Source: Polaribacter filamentus
GTDB taxonomy: Bacteria; Bacteroidota; Bacteroidia; Flavobacteriales; Flavobacteriaceae
Length of the DNA: 64,000 bases
Assembly (NCBI RefSeq): GCF_002943715.1
Contig: NZ_MQUA01000013.1
Location: 2,555,501 to 2,619,500, forward strand
Direction: 5' to 3'
Of this stretch, positions 52,386 through 62,198 are shown piece by piece. A model generated the notes under the pieces. That model did not search any database and was not told where the DNA came from. It saw only the letters and a program-made list of their open reading frames with translations. Each line of letters starts with the position of its first letter. Position 1 is the stretch's first letter. The position numbers and the translations under genes were made by a program.

Positions 52386-53612
52386 TTACCTCAACTTTAG
52401 CGTTACGATTGTTAACACTGCTAGCAAAATTCCAATAATCCAAAAACGTACTACAATCTTACTTTCATGGTAACTCTTTTTTTGAAAATGATGATGTAAA
52501 GGCGCCATTTTAAAGATTCTTCTACCTTCTCCATATTTCTTTTTAGTATATTTAAACCAAGAAACCTGCATGATTACTGATAAATTTTCTATCACAAATA
52601 TTCCTGCCAATATTGGTAACAATAATTCTTTACGTATAGAAATCGCAATTACTGCTATAATTCCGCCAATTGTTAAACTTCCTGTATCGCCCATAAAAAC
52701 TTGAGCAGGATAGGTATTGTACCACAAAAAGCCAATTAATGCTCCTGCAAATGCCAGAATAAAAACCGTCATTTCTCCAGAATTTGGAATGTACATCACA
52801 TCTAAATAATCAGCAAAAATAATATTACCAGAAACCCACGCAAAAACAGCTAGTGTAATAACAATAATTGCTGATGAACCTGCTGCTAAGCCATCAATTC
52901 CGTCTGTTAAATTGGCTCCGTTTGAAACTCCTGTAACAATAAAAACAGTAACAAAAATGAAAAATATCCATCCATATTTTTCAGACCCTTCACCTAAAAA
53001 ATTAAACGCTTTCGAGTAATCAAGTTCGTTATCTTTAAAAAAAGGAACGGTTGTTTTTGTCGATTTATGAGCTTCACCAAAAACATTATTTTTACCGTTT
53101 TCCTGAACTATCTGCTCATTTAACGGTAATTGTTCTTTGATAGTTACTCCTTCATTAAAGTATAACATCGAACCTACAATGATTCCTAAGCCAACTTGCC
53201 CCAAAACTTTGAACTTGCCACTTAAACCATCTTTATCTTTTTTAAAGACTTTAATATAATCATCTAAAAAACCGATAAAACCCATCCAAACTGTAGTAAT
53301 TAGAAGAATTACTACATAAATATTGTCTAATTTTGCTAATAAAATAACAGGAATTAAAGTTGCTAAAATGATGATAATCCCTCCCATTGTTGGAGTACCC
53401 GTTTTTTGCTTTTGACCCTCTAAACCTAAATCTCTTACGGTTTCACCAACTTGCTGATTTTGTAAAAAATTTATAATTCTTTTACCATAAATTGTTGAAA
53501 TCAACAAAGACAAAATAAAAGCTGCTGCTGCTCTAAAAGTAATATATTGAAACACTCCTGCCCCAGGTATATTAAATTGACCATCCAAATATTCGAATAT
53601 ATAATATAGCAT
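52386..53612 (-). CDS. mraY: phospho-N-acetylmuramoyl-pentapeptide transferase
   Basis: 408 residues with ten predicted membrane helices. Active-site regions: [51 protein letters not shown] and the HHH motif in [11 protein letters not shown]. It makes lipid I from UDP-MurNAc-pentapeptide. A Bacteroidota-typical insertion of about 50 residues lies in a loop (about 165-215: [20 protein letters not shown]). 1 base after murE. Confidence 0.97.
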   Translation of the reverse strand: MLYYIFEYLDGQFNIPGAGVFQYITFRAAAAFILSLLISTIYGKRIINFLQNQQVGETVRDLGLEGQKQKTGTPTMGGIIIILATLIPVILLAKLDNIYVVILLITTVWMGFIGFLDDYIKVFKKDKDGLSGKFKVLGQVGLGIIVGSMLYFNEGVTIKEQLPLNEQIVQENGKNNVFGEAHKSTKTTVPFFKDNELDYSKAFNFLGEGSEKYGWIFFIFVTVFIVTGVSNGANLTDGIDGLAAGSSAIIVITLAVFAWVSGNIIFADYLDVMYIPNSGEMTVFILAFAGALIGFLWYNTYPAQVFMGDTGSLTIGGIIAVIAISIRKELLLPILAGIFVIENLSVIMQVSWFKYTKKKYGEGRRIFKMAPLHHHFQKKSYHESKIVVRFWIIGILLAVLTIVTLKLR

Positions 53613-53613
53613 T

Positions 53614-55080
53614 TTAGTTCTTTTTTAATTGATTAAAACAGAATGTTACTTCTTCCAAATCATCAAAATGGGCGCGAACTCCCTTTATTTCTTGATAATT
53701 TTCATGTCCTTTTCCGGCTATTAATATTATATCTCCGGTTTCAGCCATTTTACAAGCAGTTTTTATTGCTTGCCTTCTATCTAAAACTGTTAATGTTTTT
53801 CTATAATTTTCTAAAGAAACGCCAACTTCCATTTCGTCTAAAATGGTTTGTGCATTTTCTGTTCTTGGATTGTCTGAAGTAAAAATTGCTTGATTGCTTA
53901 ATTGCGCAGCAATGTGTGCCATTTTTGGTCTTTTTGTTTTATCTCTATCGCCGCCACAACCCACAACTGTAATTACTTTTTCGTTACCGGTTCTAATATC
54001 ATTAATGGTTTCTAACACATTTTTTAATGCATCGGGCGTATGCGCATAATCGATAATTGCAGTAATTCCGTCATCAGACATTACATATTGAAAACGACCA
54101 CTTACACTTTCTAACTGACTTACAATTGTTAAGATTTCTAGTTTTTCTAGGCCTAACAATTCTGCCGTAGCAATAATTGCCGTTAAATTGTAAATATTAA
54201 AAACACCTATTAATTTGGTCCAAACTTCTGTTCCATCAACAGAAATTAAAGTTCCAGATATTTGCTTTTCTAAAATTTTAGACTTGTAATCTGCCAACGT
54301 TTTTAAAGCGTAGGTTTTCTTTCTTGCCTTGGTATTTTGCAACATAAACTCGCCATTTTTATCATCGATATTTGTTAGAGCAAAAGCCGATTTTGGCAAG
54401 AAATCAAAAAACGATTTCTTAACATTTCTATAAGCTGCAAAAGTGTCGTGATAGTCTAAATGATCGTGCGATAGGTTTGTAAAAATTCCGCCAGCAAAAG
54501 TTAAACCTTCCGTTCTTTTCTGATGAATTCCGTGAGAACTCACTTCCATAAAACAGTATTCAACTCCTGCCTCTAACATCCTATCTAAATACATATTGAT
54601 AGTTACAGAATCTGGTGTTGTATGTGTTGCCTTAAATTCGGTTTCATCAACCAAAATTTTAACGGTAGAAAGTAATCCAACTTTATAACCGGCTTTATGA
54701 AACAACTGATATAAAAGTGATGCAATTGTGGTTTTACCATTTGTACCAGTTACCCCAACTACCGCAAATTTTGATGAAGGGTTTTCGTAAAAATTAGAAG
54801 CCATAATAGCCAAAGCTGCATTGGCATCCTCCACTTGAATATAGGTAATTCCTTGTTTTTTATCCGAAGGAAAATCCTCGCAAATAATAACAATTGCACC
54901 TAAAGAAATTGCTTTATCAATATATAAATGACCATCTACAGACGCTCCTTTTTGAGCAACAAAAACGTCGTTCTTTTCAATTTTTCTAGAATCGAAAACA
55001 AGCTGATTTACATCAATAGCTGTACTACCAAATACTTGATGAATTGAAACCTTATATAATATGTCTTTTAAATTCTTCAG
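53614..55080 (-). CDS. murE: UDP-N-acetylmuramyl-tripeptide synthetase MurE, probable CTG start
   Basis: P-loop [22 protein letters not shown] domain [31 protein letters not shown] and C-terminal [11 protein letters not shown] with the DNPR motif that marks meso-diaminopimelate as substrate. The frame is open with MurE-type sequence ([26 protein letters not shown]) well upstream of the first GTG at 54834. The only codon at the expected start, 1 base after ftsI, is CTG at 55078-55080 (then [10 protein letters not shown]), giving 488 residues, the normal length. Either a rare CTG start or a point change from ATG. Confidence 0.92.
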   Translation of the reverse strand: MKNLKDILYKVSIHQVFGSTAIDVNQLVFDSRKIEKNDVFVAQKGASVDGHLYIDKAISLGAIVIICEDFPSDKKQGITYIQVEDANAALAIMASNFYENPSSKFAVVGVTGTNGKTTIASLLYQLFHKAGYKVGLLSTVKILVDETEFKATHTTPDSVTINMYLDRMLEAGVEYCFMEVSSHGIHQKRTEGLTFAGGIFTNLSHDHLDYHDTFAAYRNVKKSFFDFLPKSAFALTNIDDKNGEFMLQNTKARKKTYALKTLADYKSKILEKQISGTLISVDGTEVWTKLIGVFNIYNLTAIIATAELLGLEKLEILTIVSQLESVSGRFQYVMSDDGITAIIDYAHTPDALKNVLETINDIRTGNEKVITVVGCGGDRDKTKRPKMAHIAAQLSNQAIFTSDNPRTENAQTILDEMEVGVSLENYRKTLTVLDRRQAIKTACKMAETGDIILIAGKGHENYQEIKGVRAHFDDLEEVTFCFNQLKKN

Positions 55081-55081
55081 C

Positions 55082-57097
55082 TTACGAAAGTTTTAAAATA
55101 ATGGTTGTTCCTTTTACTAATTTTTCTCCTTTTTTTATCGACTGATAATTTACTTTACCCACTCCAGAGAATTTTACTTTTAATCCTATATTTTCTAATA
55201 AAGACACGGCATCCATACCAGACATACCTTCTACATTTGGCACATTTGTATACGTTTTAACAATGGCTTTATTATATTCTTTATATTGATTATCTATAGA
55301 CGCAAACGCCACTTTATCTTCTACAGATTGATTATCTATAGGTGTTGTTGTGTATATTTTTTGAGCAATATCTTTAAAGATTGGCCCTGCCACGGATGCA
55401 CCATAATAACCTGTATCTTTATTAGGATTATGCACCACCACAATACAAGAATATTTTGGTTTATCCGCCGGGAAAAAACCTACAAATGACGCTACATAAT
55501 TTTTTGTTGAATAATAGCCGCCTTCCCATTCACCTTTTTCATTTTTAATTCTTGGCATGTATTTTTTAGCAGTTCCTGTTTTGCCTGCCATAGAAAAATT
55601 AGGAGAATAAATATTAGTTGCAGTACCTTTTGTAACCACATTTTCCATTACTTTTCTAAGCTTCTTTATCGTCTCATCAGAAGCAATTTTAGGGTTTACA
55701 ATTTCTGTTTCAAAGATTTTCTCTGTTTTATCGTGTCTCCTTAATTCTTTTACAAAACGAGGCTTCACCATTACTCCGTTATTAGCAACTGCATTATAAA
55801 ACATTAGTGTTTGCATTGGTGTAACAGAGATTCCATAACCCCACGACATCCACTCTAATGAAATTTTACTCCAATTTTTGTCTTTCGGATTTGGAACATA
55901 TGGGATCCCTTCTCCTTTTATCTGAAAACCAATTGGTTTTGTAAATCCGTATTTTTCAATTTTATCATAAAATTTTTGCGGATTGTCATCATAATGCTCT
56001 TTAATTATTTTTACAATTCCAACATTAGACGAAACCTCAAAAACCCTTGCTGCAGAAATTTTACCATATCCACCTCTATGAGAATCTTCAACCTTTCTAT
56101 TATTGACATAGATTATTCCTTTTTCTGTATCAACAACCGTAGAAGTATCAATTACTTTGTCATCTAAAGCAGCCATTAAACTTGCTAGTTTAAAAGTAGA
56201 ACCTGGCTCATGACTTTCCCAAACTGCATAGTTTCTTTTTTCAAAATATTTTCCATCGGATGTTTTGCCTAAGTTAGAAATTGCTCTAATTTCACCAGTT
56301 GCAGTTTCCATAACCACAGCACAACCGTGATCTGCTTCATAAAATTCTAACTGACTCAATAAAGCATGATGTGTAATATCTTGAATATTTACATCTATGG
56401 TTGTAATGATATCATGACCATCAATTGGCTCTTTTTCATTTACATCCGAAATTGGTTTCCATTGGTTTTTTGCAAATTTCTGTTTCCAACGCAAACCGTT
56501 TTCACCTTGCATAAAATCAGCAAAAGCACCTTCAATACCAGCCCCTCCTCTAAAATCGTCGTAACCAATGGTGCGTTCTGCAATTTTACCAATTGGATGT
56601 GCTCGCACTGTTTTATGTTCTGCAATAAAACCGCCACCATAAACTCCTAAATTAAAAATAGGGAATTCTTTCACCTTCAAGTAATCACTATACCCAACAT
56701 TTCTGGCGATTAATAAGTACCTGTTTCCGTTTTTCTTTGCTGTTCTTAATTTATTCTGATAATGAGCAACAGGCTTTCCGAACATCTTAGAAAGCTCAGC
56801 AGATAATCCAACAAAATTCTTCTCAAATATATTTCCATCAACCGCAACAACATCCATTCTAATAGTAAATTTAGACATTGAAGTTGCCAATAAATTACCA
56901 TCTACAGCGTATACGTTTCCTTTATTAGCGCGAATTGTATCTTGCCTAATCGTTAATTCTGTTGAAAGTTTCTTGTATTTTTCTCCTTGAACGTACTGTA
57001 TATTGATCACCCTAAAAATTACGGCAAACAAAAAAAGCGTCATAAAAGCAGCTACTATGTAGAATTTGGTAAGTATGCTTTTTTTGTGAGTTGCCAA
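55082..57097 (-). CDS. ftsI: division-specific penicillin-binding protein (FtsI/PBP3) with PASTA domain
   Basis: 671 residues. N-terminal membrane anchor (about 10-30), pedestal domain, and transpeptidase domain with SxxK in SHEPGSTFKLASLMA (Ser acylated by beta-lactams), SSN in VFEVSSNVGIV, and KTGT in MAGKTGTAKKYM. A C-terminal PASTA domain (about 605-671, VPNVEGMSGMDAVSLLENIG) is present. It crosslinks septal peptidoglycan in the periplasm. 4 bases after ftsL. Confidence 0.96.
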   Translation of the reverse strand: MATHKKSILTKFYIVAAFMTLFLFAVIFRVINIQYVQGEKYKKLSTELTIRQDTIRANKGNVYAVDGNLLATSMSKFTIRMDVVAVDGNIFEKNFVGLSAELSKMFGKPVAHYQNKLRTAKKNGNRYLLIARNVGYSDYLKVKEFPIFNLGVYGGGFIAEHKTVRAHPIGKIAERTIGYDDFRGGAGIEGAFADFMQGENGLRWKQKFAKNQWKPISDVNEKEPIDGHDIITTIDVNIQDITHHALLSQLEFYEADHGCAVVMETATGEIRAISNLGKTSDGKYFEKRNYAVWESHEPGSTFKLASLMAALDDKVIDTSTVVDTEKGIIYVNNRKVEDSHRGGYGKISAARVFEVSSNVGIVKIIKEHYDDNPQKFYDKIEKYGFTKPIGFQIKGEGIPYVPNPKDKNWSKISLEWMSWGYGISVTPMQTLMFYNAVANNGVMVKPRFVKELRRHDKTEKIFETEIVNPKIASDETIKKLRKVMENVVTKGTATNIYSPNFSMAGKTGTAKKYMPRIKNEKGEWEGGYYSTKNYVASFVGFFPADKPKYSCIVVVHNPNKDTGYYGASVAGPIFKDIAQKIYTTTPIDNQSVEDKVAFASIDNQYKEYNKAIVKTYTNVPNVEGMSGMDAVSLLENIGLKVKFSGVGKVNYQSIKKGEKLVKGTTIILKLS

Positions 57098-57101
57098 TTT
57101 A

Positions 57102-57428
57102 TTAGTCTTTATACGTTACTTTTATTTTTTTCGGAGGTGTTTCTGAAGGCTTTAATCCTCTTGCCTTTGCTTTTTCTCTTATGCTAGATTCCATTTTCAT
57201 TCGCATTAAAATAGTGCCCGTATCCACATATTCTGCTCGTAATTCTCTTGCCCTTTTATTTAATTCTGATATTTTAATTACCTTTTTATCAGCACTATGT
57301 CCGCTAGAAATAATGATCAATAAAAGCGCAACAACAAAAATTAGTATTCGCCAGTTTTGAAAAGCGGAATCATCTGTTAGAAAACTTCCTCTTAAAAAAT
57401 CATAAATACCTTTTTTAACTTTAGACAT
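57102..57428 (-). CDS. ftsL: FtsL-like cell division protein
   Basis: 108 residues, bitopic: cytosolic N-terminal ~25 residues, one helix (about 28-44, ILIFVVALLLIIISSGHS), then a leucine-zipper-like coiled region (ELNKRARELRAEYVDTGTIL) and a short lysine-rich tail (PKKIKVTYKD). Sequence identity of FtsL is always low; the assignment rests on size, layout and position between rsmH and ftsI, where Bacteroidota FtsL-like proteins are found. Confidence 0.9.
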   Translation of the reverse strand: MSKVKKGIYDFLRGSFLTDDSAFQNWRILIFVVALLLIIISSGHSADKKVIKISELNKRARELRAEYVDTGTILMRMKMESSIREKAKARGLKPSETPPKKIKVTYKD

Positions 57429-57443
57429 TATACGCTCGTTGTT

Positions 57444-58358
57444 TTAGCCTTTTTGGGTATTACTTTTTAATGTTGCTATTCTTAATTTCGCACTTCTAGA
57501 GCGGTTGTTTATTTTTATTTCTTCCGATGAAGGAACAATCAACTTCCCTACTTTCTTTAAAGGTTCGTCTGTATTCCCAAACACATCTTTCTCTAGTTCA
57601 CCACTAAACAAACCTGAACTTATAAACCTTTTTACCAATCTATCTTCTAATGAATGATAAGAGATTACACTTAGCCTACCTTGATTCGTTAACAAATTAG
57701 GTATCTGATTTAAAAATTCTTTTAAAGCCTCCAACTCTTCATTTACCTCAATGCGAATTGCCTGAAATATTTGTGCTAAAATTTTATGCTCTTTTGCATT
57801 TGGTAAATATTTTTTCAACACGCTTTTTAATTGAAAACTTGTCTCAATTTTTTCTTTCACCCTTTCTTCAACGATCGTTTTTGCAATATTTCTCGAGTTT
57901 CTTAACTCACCATATTGAAACAATATTTCCGCTAATTTCTCTTCCGTATACGTGTTGATAATTTCTTTTGCTGATGTTTTAGATTTCTGATTCATTCTCA
58001 TATCTAAATCGCCATCAAAACGGGTAGAAAAACCTCTATCCGCTTCATCAAACTGATGAGAAGAAACTCCTAAATCTGCCAAAACACCATCTACTTTTCG
58101 AACACCATGAAATCTTAAAAATCTAGAAATGTATCTAAAGTTTTCTGGAATCAACACAAAACGGGCATCCTCAATAATATTAGCTAAAGCATCTGGATCT
58201 TGATCAAATGCGAATAATTTTCCTTTGGCTCCTAATCTTTTTAATATTTCTCTTGAATGACCACCGCCGCCAAAAGTAACATCCACATAAACACCATTTT
58301 CTTTAATAGCCAAGGCGTCTATACTTTGTTGCAATAAAACTGGATTATGATACTTCAT
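57444..58358 (-). CDS. rsmH: 16S rRNA (cytosine1402-N4)-methyltransferase
   Basis: 304 residues. SAM site YVDVTFGGGGHSREILKRLG, then AFDQDPDALANI, GVLADLGVSSHQFDEADRGF, and QIFQAIRIEVNEELEAL. It methylates N4 of C1402 in the ribosomal P site. Its start overlaps mraZ by 14 bases, as in most dcw clusters. Confidence 0.97.
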   Translation of the reverse strand: MKYHNPVLLQQSIDALAIKENGVYVDVTFGGGGHSREILKRLGAKGKLFAFDQDPDALANIIEDARFVLIPENFRYISRFLRFHGVRKVDGVLADLGVSSHQFDEADRGFSTRFDGDLDMRMNQKSKTSAKEIINTYTEEKLAEILFQYGELRNSRNIAKTIVEERVKEKIETSFQLKSVLKKYLPNAKEHKILAQIFQAIRIEVNEELEALKEFLNQIPNLLTNQGRLSVISYHSLEDRLVKRFISSGLFSGELEKDVFGNTDEPLKKVGKLIVPSSEEIKINNRSRSAKLRIATLKSNTQKG

Positions 58359-58812
58359 CTACATCTGTATTTCCCATTACTTCTTCAGCCAAATCTGCAA
58401 AATCTATCGTTGCATCATCAATTGCTTTTTCATATTTATCTTTATCCCAAATCTCAATAATATTTACTGATGAGGACATGACAACTTGCTTTTCAATTCC
58501 TGCAAAATCCATTAGATTTTTAGGAATTAAAATTCTACCAGTTGCATCTATATCAACAAGTTGAACACCTGCCGTAAACCTTCTAATAAAATCATTATTC
58601 TTCTTCTTAAACTTGTTTAGTTTGTTAATTTTCTGCATCATCAAGTTCCATTCTTGTGTTGGATACAACTCTAAACAAGGCTGAAAAACAGCTCTTTTTA
58701 CCACAAAACCATCTTGCAACACAGAAGACAATTGCTTTTTGAAAGCTGATGAAATCATCACCCTTCCTTTAGCATCTGCCCTACATTCATATGTACCAAT
58801 TAGGTTTATCAC
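58345..58812 (-). CDS. mraZ: transcriptional regulator MraZ
   Basis: 155 residues with two SpoVT/AbrB-like halves, each with the conserved D-x-x-G-R motif: YECRADAKGRVMISSAFK (about 7-24) and LVDIDATGRILIPKNL (about 85-100). MraZ forms rings that bind tandem repeats upstream of its own gene and repress the dcw operon. Exactly such repeats (GTGGTAA x3) lie 37 bases upstream of the start. First gene of the cluster. Confidence 0.96.
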   Translation of the reverse strand: MINLIGTYECRADAKGRVMISSAFKKQLSSVLQDGFVVKRAVFQPCLELYPTQEWNLMMQKINKLNKFKKKNNDFIRRFTAGVQLVDIDATGRILIPKNLMDFAGIEKQVVMSSSVNIIEIWDKDKYEKAIDDATIDFADLAEEVMGNTDVDEVS

Positions 58813-58833
58813 AAAAAACTATTTTATAGATAT

Positions 58834-58876
58834 CAAAAATATATAAAAATTACCACTTTTTACCACATATTACCAC
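58834..58876 (-). promoter_or_regulatory. dcw promoter -7 element and three MraZ boxes
   Basis: On the minus strand, three direct repeats of GTGGTAA at exact 10-base spacing (58870-58876, 58860-58866, 58850-58856) sit immediately upstream of -7 TATTTTTG (58834-58841), where the -33 would be. Helical-turn spacing and position match the MraZ operator design known from other phyla (TGGGN repeats every 10 bp). Confidence 0.75.
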
Positions 58877-58982
58877 ATTGTTAATAAGTATTAGAAATTT
58901 TAGTTATTTATACAGCTCCTAAAATTGTTAAAAACTAAGATCTGCTTATTTAGAAATGGATTTCTATGTTATAAAAAAGTAC

Positions 58983-58990
58983 TACATTTG
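58983..58990 (+). promoter_or_regulatory. -7 element TACATTTG of the alpha/beta hydrolase gene
   Basis: Exact TAnnTTTG match. A TTTC, one base off the -33 TTTG, lies 18 bases upstream (58961-58964). It is 27 bases before the chosen ATG 59018, which supports that start. Confidence 0.5.
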
Positions 58991-59017
58991 CGCTTAGTGA
59001 AAATCAAAAAAAAATCA

Positions 59018-59782
59018 ATGATTGATACATTAAAAACTGAAGGTAAGTTTACATATGCAGAAGCTGGGGAAGGTCCTGCAATCATTGTTTTACACGGATT
59101 AATGGGTACTTTAAGTAATTTTGGAGGCACATTTAATCATTTTTCTAAGAATGGTTACACCGTTTTAATACCTGAATTACCTTTATATTCTCTGCCTCTG
59201 TTAGATACAAATGTTAAAAATTTAGCAAAGTTTTTGAAAGAATTTTTAGAACATAAAAAATTAGATAAAGTAATTTTATTGGGTAACTCTTTAGGAGGAC
59301 ATATTGGCTTATATTTCACAAAACATTACCAAGAAAAAGTAATTGCATTAGTGCTTACAGGAAGTTCTGGTTTGTATGAAAAAGCAATGGGTGATAGTTT
59401 TCCTAAAAGAGGAAACTATGAATATATAGAGCAAAAAACAAAAGCTGTTTTTTATGATCCTGCAATTGGAACTAAAGAAATGGTAGACGATGTGTTTAAA
59501 ATTGTGAATGAAAGAAATTCTGTAATTAGAACTTTAGCGATTGCAAAAAGCGCTATTAGACATAATATGGCAGCCGACTTGCCAAAAATGAGTCAACCAA
59601 CTTGTATTATTTGGGGAAAACAAGATACCGTAACACCTCCTGAAGTTGCTGAAGATTTTCAAAAATTATTACCAAATTCAGATTTATTTTGGATTGATAA
59701 ATGTGGGCACGCAGCAATGATGGAACAACCAGAAGAATTTAACGCAATTCTTCATAAATGGTTACTATCCAAAAACCTATAA
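59018..59782 (+). CDS. alpha/beta hydrolase
   Basis: 254 residues from ATG 59018 (MIDTLKTEGKFTYAEAGEGP); the -7 element lies downstream of an earlier in-frame ATG at 58925, which is therefore rejected. Fold markers: oxyanion loop VLHGLMGTLSNFGG, nucleophile elbow LLGNSLGGHIGL (Ser), acid in IIWGKQDTVTPP (Asp), His in DKCGHAAMMEQPEE. No signal peptide, so cytosolic. Substrate unknown; similar to the MhpC/BioH-like branch often found beside engB in flavobacteria. Confidence 0.93.
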   Translation: MIDTLKTEGKFTYAEAGEGPAIIVLHGLMGTLSNFGGTFNHFSKNGYTVLIPELPLYSLPLLDTNVKNLAKFLKEFLEHKKLDKVILLGNSLGGHIGLYFTKHYQEKVIALVLTGSSGLYEKAMGDSFPKRGNYEYIEQKTKAVFYDPAIGTKEMVDDVFKIVNERNSVIRTLAIAKSAIRHNMAADLPKMSQPTCIIWGKQDTVTPPEVAEDFQKLLPNSDLFWIDKCGHAAMMEQPEEFNAILHKWLLSKNL

Positions 59783-59818
59783 TAACACTCTGAAAATATT
59801 ATAAATAAACTTGCGATT

Positions 59819-60430
59819 ATGAAAATAAGATCTGCAGATTTTGTGATGAGCAATAGCAACGTTATCAATGCTCCAAAAGAAAGAATTCCAGAATATGCCT
59901 TTATAGGTCGCTCAAATGTTGGTAAATCTTCATTAATTAATATGTTAATGGAGCGTAAAGATTTGGCAAAAATCTCTGGAAAACCTGGCAAAACCCAACT
60001 TATTAATCATTTTAAAATAAATGATGAATGGTTTTTGGTCGATTTACCTGGTTATGGATACGCTCAAATATCAAGAAAGAAAAGAACTATTTTTCAATAT
60101 TTTATAGAAAACTATTTTAAAGAAAGAGAGCAATTAGTTTGCACTTTTGTTTTGATTGATAGCAGACACGATCCTCAAAAAATTGATATTGAATTTATGC
60201 AGTTTTTAGGAGAAAATCAAATTCCTTTTTGCCTTGTTTTTACCAAAGCCGACAAACTTGGAAGCTCTAAATTGAACAAACAAATTTCTGCATACAAAAA
60301 GATATTACTAGATTCTTGGGAAACTTTACCAATGACATTTTTGACCTCATCTTCAACGGGTTTAGGTCGTAAAGAATTTTTAGATTTTATTGGTGGCATA
60401 AATGAAGATGTTGCAAAAGATTTCAAATAA
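59819..60430 (+). CDS. engB: ribosome biogenesis GTP-binding protein YsxC/EngB
   Basis: 203 residues. TrmE-Era-EngA-like GTPase: G1 GRSNVGKSSLINML, G3 DLPGYGYAQIS, G4 FTKADKLG, G5 TSSSTGLG. It takes part in assembly of the 50S subunit. 36 bases after the alpha/beta hydrolase, 6 bases before the pseudouridine synthase, same strand: probable operon. Confidence 0.97.
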   Translation: MKIRSADFVMSNSNVINAPKERIPEYAFIGRSNVGKSSLINMLMERKDLAKISGKPGKTQLINHFKINDEWFLVDLPGYGYAQISRKKRTIFQYFIENYFKEREQLVCTFVLIDSRHDPQKIDIEFMQFLGENQIPFCLVFTKADKLGSSKLNKQISAYKKILLDSWETLPMTFLTSSSTGLGRKEFLDFIGGINEDVAKDFK

Positions 60431-60436
60431 TCGATA

Positions 60437-61120
60437 ATGCATTCTAACAAAGACAACTTACGCGTTTTATTTGAAGACAATCATATCATTATTGTTAACA
60501 AACGTTCTGGTGATATTACCCAAGGTGATAAAACGGGCGACAAGCCTTTAAGTGATGTTGTTAAAGAATATATTAAAGAGAAATACAACAAAGCTGGCAA
60601 CGTTTTTTTAGGGGTTGTTCATCGACTTGACAGACCAACTTCTGGGGTTATTATTTTTGCAAGAACTTCAAAATCTTTAGAGCGCTTAAATAAAATGTTG
60701 CGCGATAAAAACATTAGCAAAACCTATTGGGCAATAGTAAAAGACCATCCGAAGAAAGAAAAAGATACGTTAATTAATTACCTAAAAAAAAATCCCAAAA
60801 ATAATAAATCTTCTGTGTATCCTAAAGAAATTACAGATTCTAAAAAAGCTATTTTACATTATCAGCTTATCAAAAAATTAGACAATTATTCTTTGTTAGA
60901 AATTGATTTAGAAACTGGTAGACATCATCAAATTAGAGCGCAATTAGCGTCTATAGGTTTCCCAATAAAAGGTGATTTAAAATATGGTTTTAATAGAAGT
61001 AATAAAGATGGAAGTATTCATTTACACGCCAGAAAAATAGTATTTATACATCCCGTTACTAGAGACGAAGTTTCTTTAATTGCACCGACTCCAGATGAAG
61101 TTATTTGGAACGCTTGTTAG
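60437..61120 (+). CDS. RluA family pseudouridine synthase
   Basis: 227 residues, without an N-terminal S4 domain. Catalytic Asp in GVVHRLDRPTSGVIIFARTS (HRLDRxTSG), with later TDSKKAILHYQ and ETGRHHQIRAQLASIGFPIKGD, the RluA signature. It converts specific uridines in rRNA or tRNA to pseudouridine; which site cannot be told. 6 bases after engB. Confidence 0.95.
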   Translation: MHSNKDNLRVLFEDNHIIIVNKRSGDITQGDKTGDKPLSDVVKEYIKEKYNKAGNVFLGVVHRLDRPTSGVIIFARTSKSLERLNKMLRDKNISKTYWAIVKDHPKKEKDTLINYLKKNPKNNKSSVYPKEITDSKKAILHYQLIKKLDNYSLLEIDLETGRHHQIRAQLASIGFPIKGDLKYGFNRSNKDGSIHLHARKIVFIHPVTRDEVSLIAPTPDEVIWNAC

Positions 61121-61157
61121 ATATTCATATATTTAGAGAATAATTACTTCTTAAATC

Positions 61158-62195
61158 ATGAAAGCACTAAAATACTTTTCGGTATTACTCATTCCTTTTT
61201 TGGTATACATTTCTTTCAACAGCAAAGGTTGGCTTACATTTTTACCCGCAATTTTCATATTCGGATTTGTGCCTTTGTTAGAGTTTTTTGTCAAACCAAA
61301 TAAAGAAAACTTCACTAAAGAAGAAGAGAAAGCCGCAAAAGAGAACAAACTTTACACCTATCTTTTATATGTTACTTTGCCCATTCAATTGGGTTTTCTG
61401 ATGCTCTTTTTTAATGCGATTCAAGAAATTAATTTAACAAATGTAGAAATTTTCGGACGCATATTTTCTATGGGAATTATGTGCGGAATTATAGGCATAA
61501 ATGTGGGCCATGAGCTCGGACATAGAAGTAGTCGAATTGATCAATTTATTGGCGAATTTTTATTACTTACTTCTTTAGATACACACTTTTTACCATATCA
61601 TAATGGCGGTCATCATTTTAATGTTGCAACCCTAGATGACGCAGCAACTGCCAGAAAAAATGAACTTCTGTATACTTTTTGGATTCGCTCTCATTTCTCC
61701 AGTTACCTGCAAGCTTGGAAACTAGAAAACAAAAGAATGAATGAAAACAGCAGAAGTTGGTTTCACTTTCAAAACAGAATGCTTGTTTACACCATTTTCA
61801 ATTTGCTTTTTTTAAGTCTGATTTTCTTTTTCTTCGGAAAAATAGTGCTCATTTACTTTATAATTTCAGCTATTATTGGAATCACTTTACTGGAAACCGT
61901 AAACTATATAGAGCATTATGGTTTGTTGAGAAAAAAGAACGAACAGGAACGTTATGAACGTGTAAAACGGAATCATTCTTGGAACTCAGATCATCAAGTA
62001 GGGCAAGTTTTACTGTTCAACTTATCGCGCCATTCAGATCATCATTATAACGGATCTAAACACTATCAACTTTTAAAAACAGATCCAGAAAGTCCACAAA
62101 TGCCAACAGGCTACCCAGGAATGATGTTACTTTCATTCTTTCCTCCTCTTTGGTTTTTAGTGATGAATAAAAATCTTAAAAAATATCATAATTAA
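61158..62195 (+). CDS. alkane 1-monooxygenase (AlkB type)
   Basis: 345 residues, di-iron membrane hydroxylase with about six helices (1-30, 55-95, 110-130, 210-245). The eight-histidine ligand set is in three motifs: HELGHRSSR (about 118-126), HNGGHHF (about 152-158), and LSRHSDHHYNGS (about 300). The signature NYIEHYGL, also with an essential His, is near 255. It hydroxylates the terminal carbon of medium-chain alkanes and needs rubredoxin and rubredoxin reductase, which are not in this window. Only 3 bases separate it from a nitroreductase gene. Confidence 0.94.
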   Translation: MKALKYFSVLLIPFLVYISFNSKGWLTFLPAIFIFGFVPLLEFFVKPNKENFTKEEEKAAKENKLYTYLLYVTLPIQLGFLMLFFNAIQEINLTNVEIFGRIFSMGIMCGIIGINVGHELGHRSSRIDQFIGEFLLLTSLDTHFLPYHNGGHHFNVATLDDAATARKNELLYTFWIRSHFSSYLQAWKLENKRMNENSRSWFHFQNRMLVYTIFNLLFLSLIFFFFGKIVLIYFIISAIIGITLLETVNYIEHYGLLRKKNEQERYERVKRNHSWNSDHQVGQVLLFNLSRHSDHHYNGSKHYQLLKTDPESPQMPTGYPGMMLLSFFPPLWFLVMNKNLKKYHN

Positions 62196-62198
62196 TTT

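Noticed and set aside
54834..54834. GTG at 54834 as murE start
   Set aside because: Would remove about 82 conserved residues; the frame extends to the ftsI stop.
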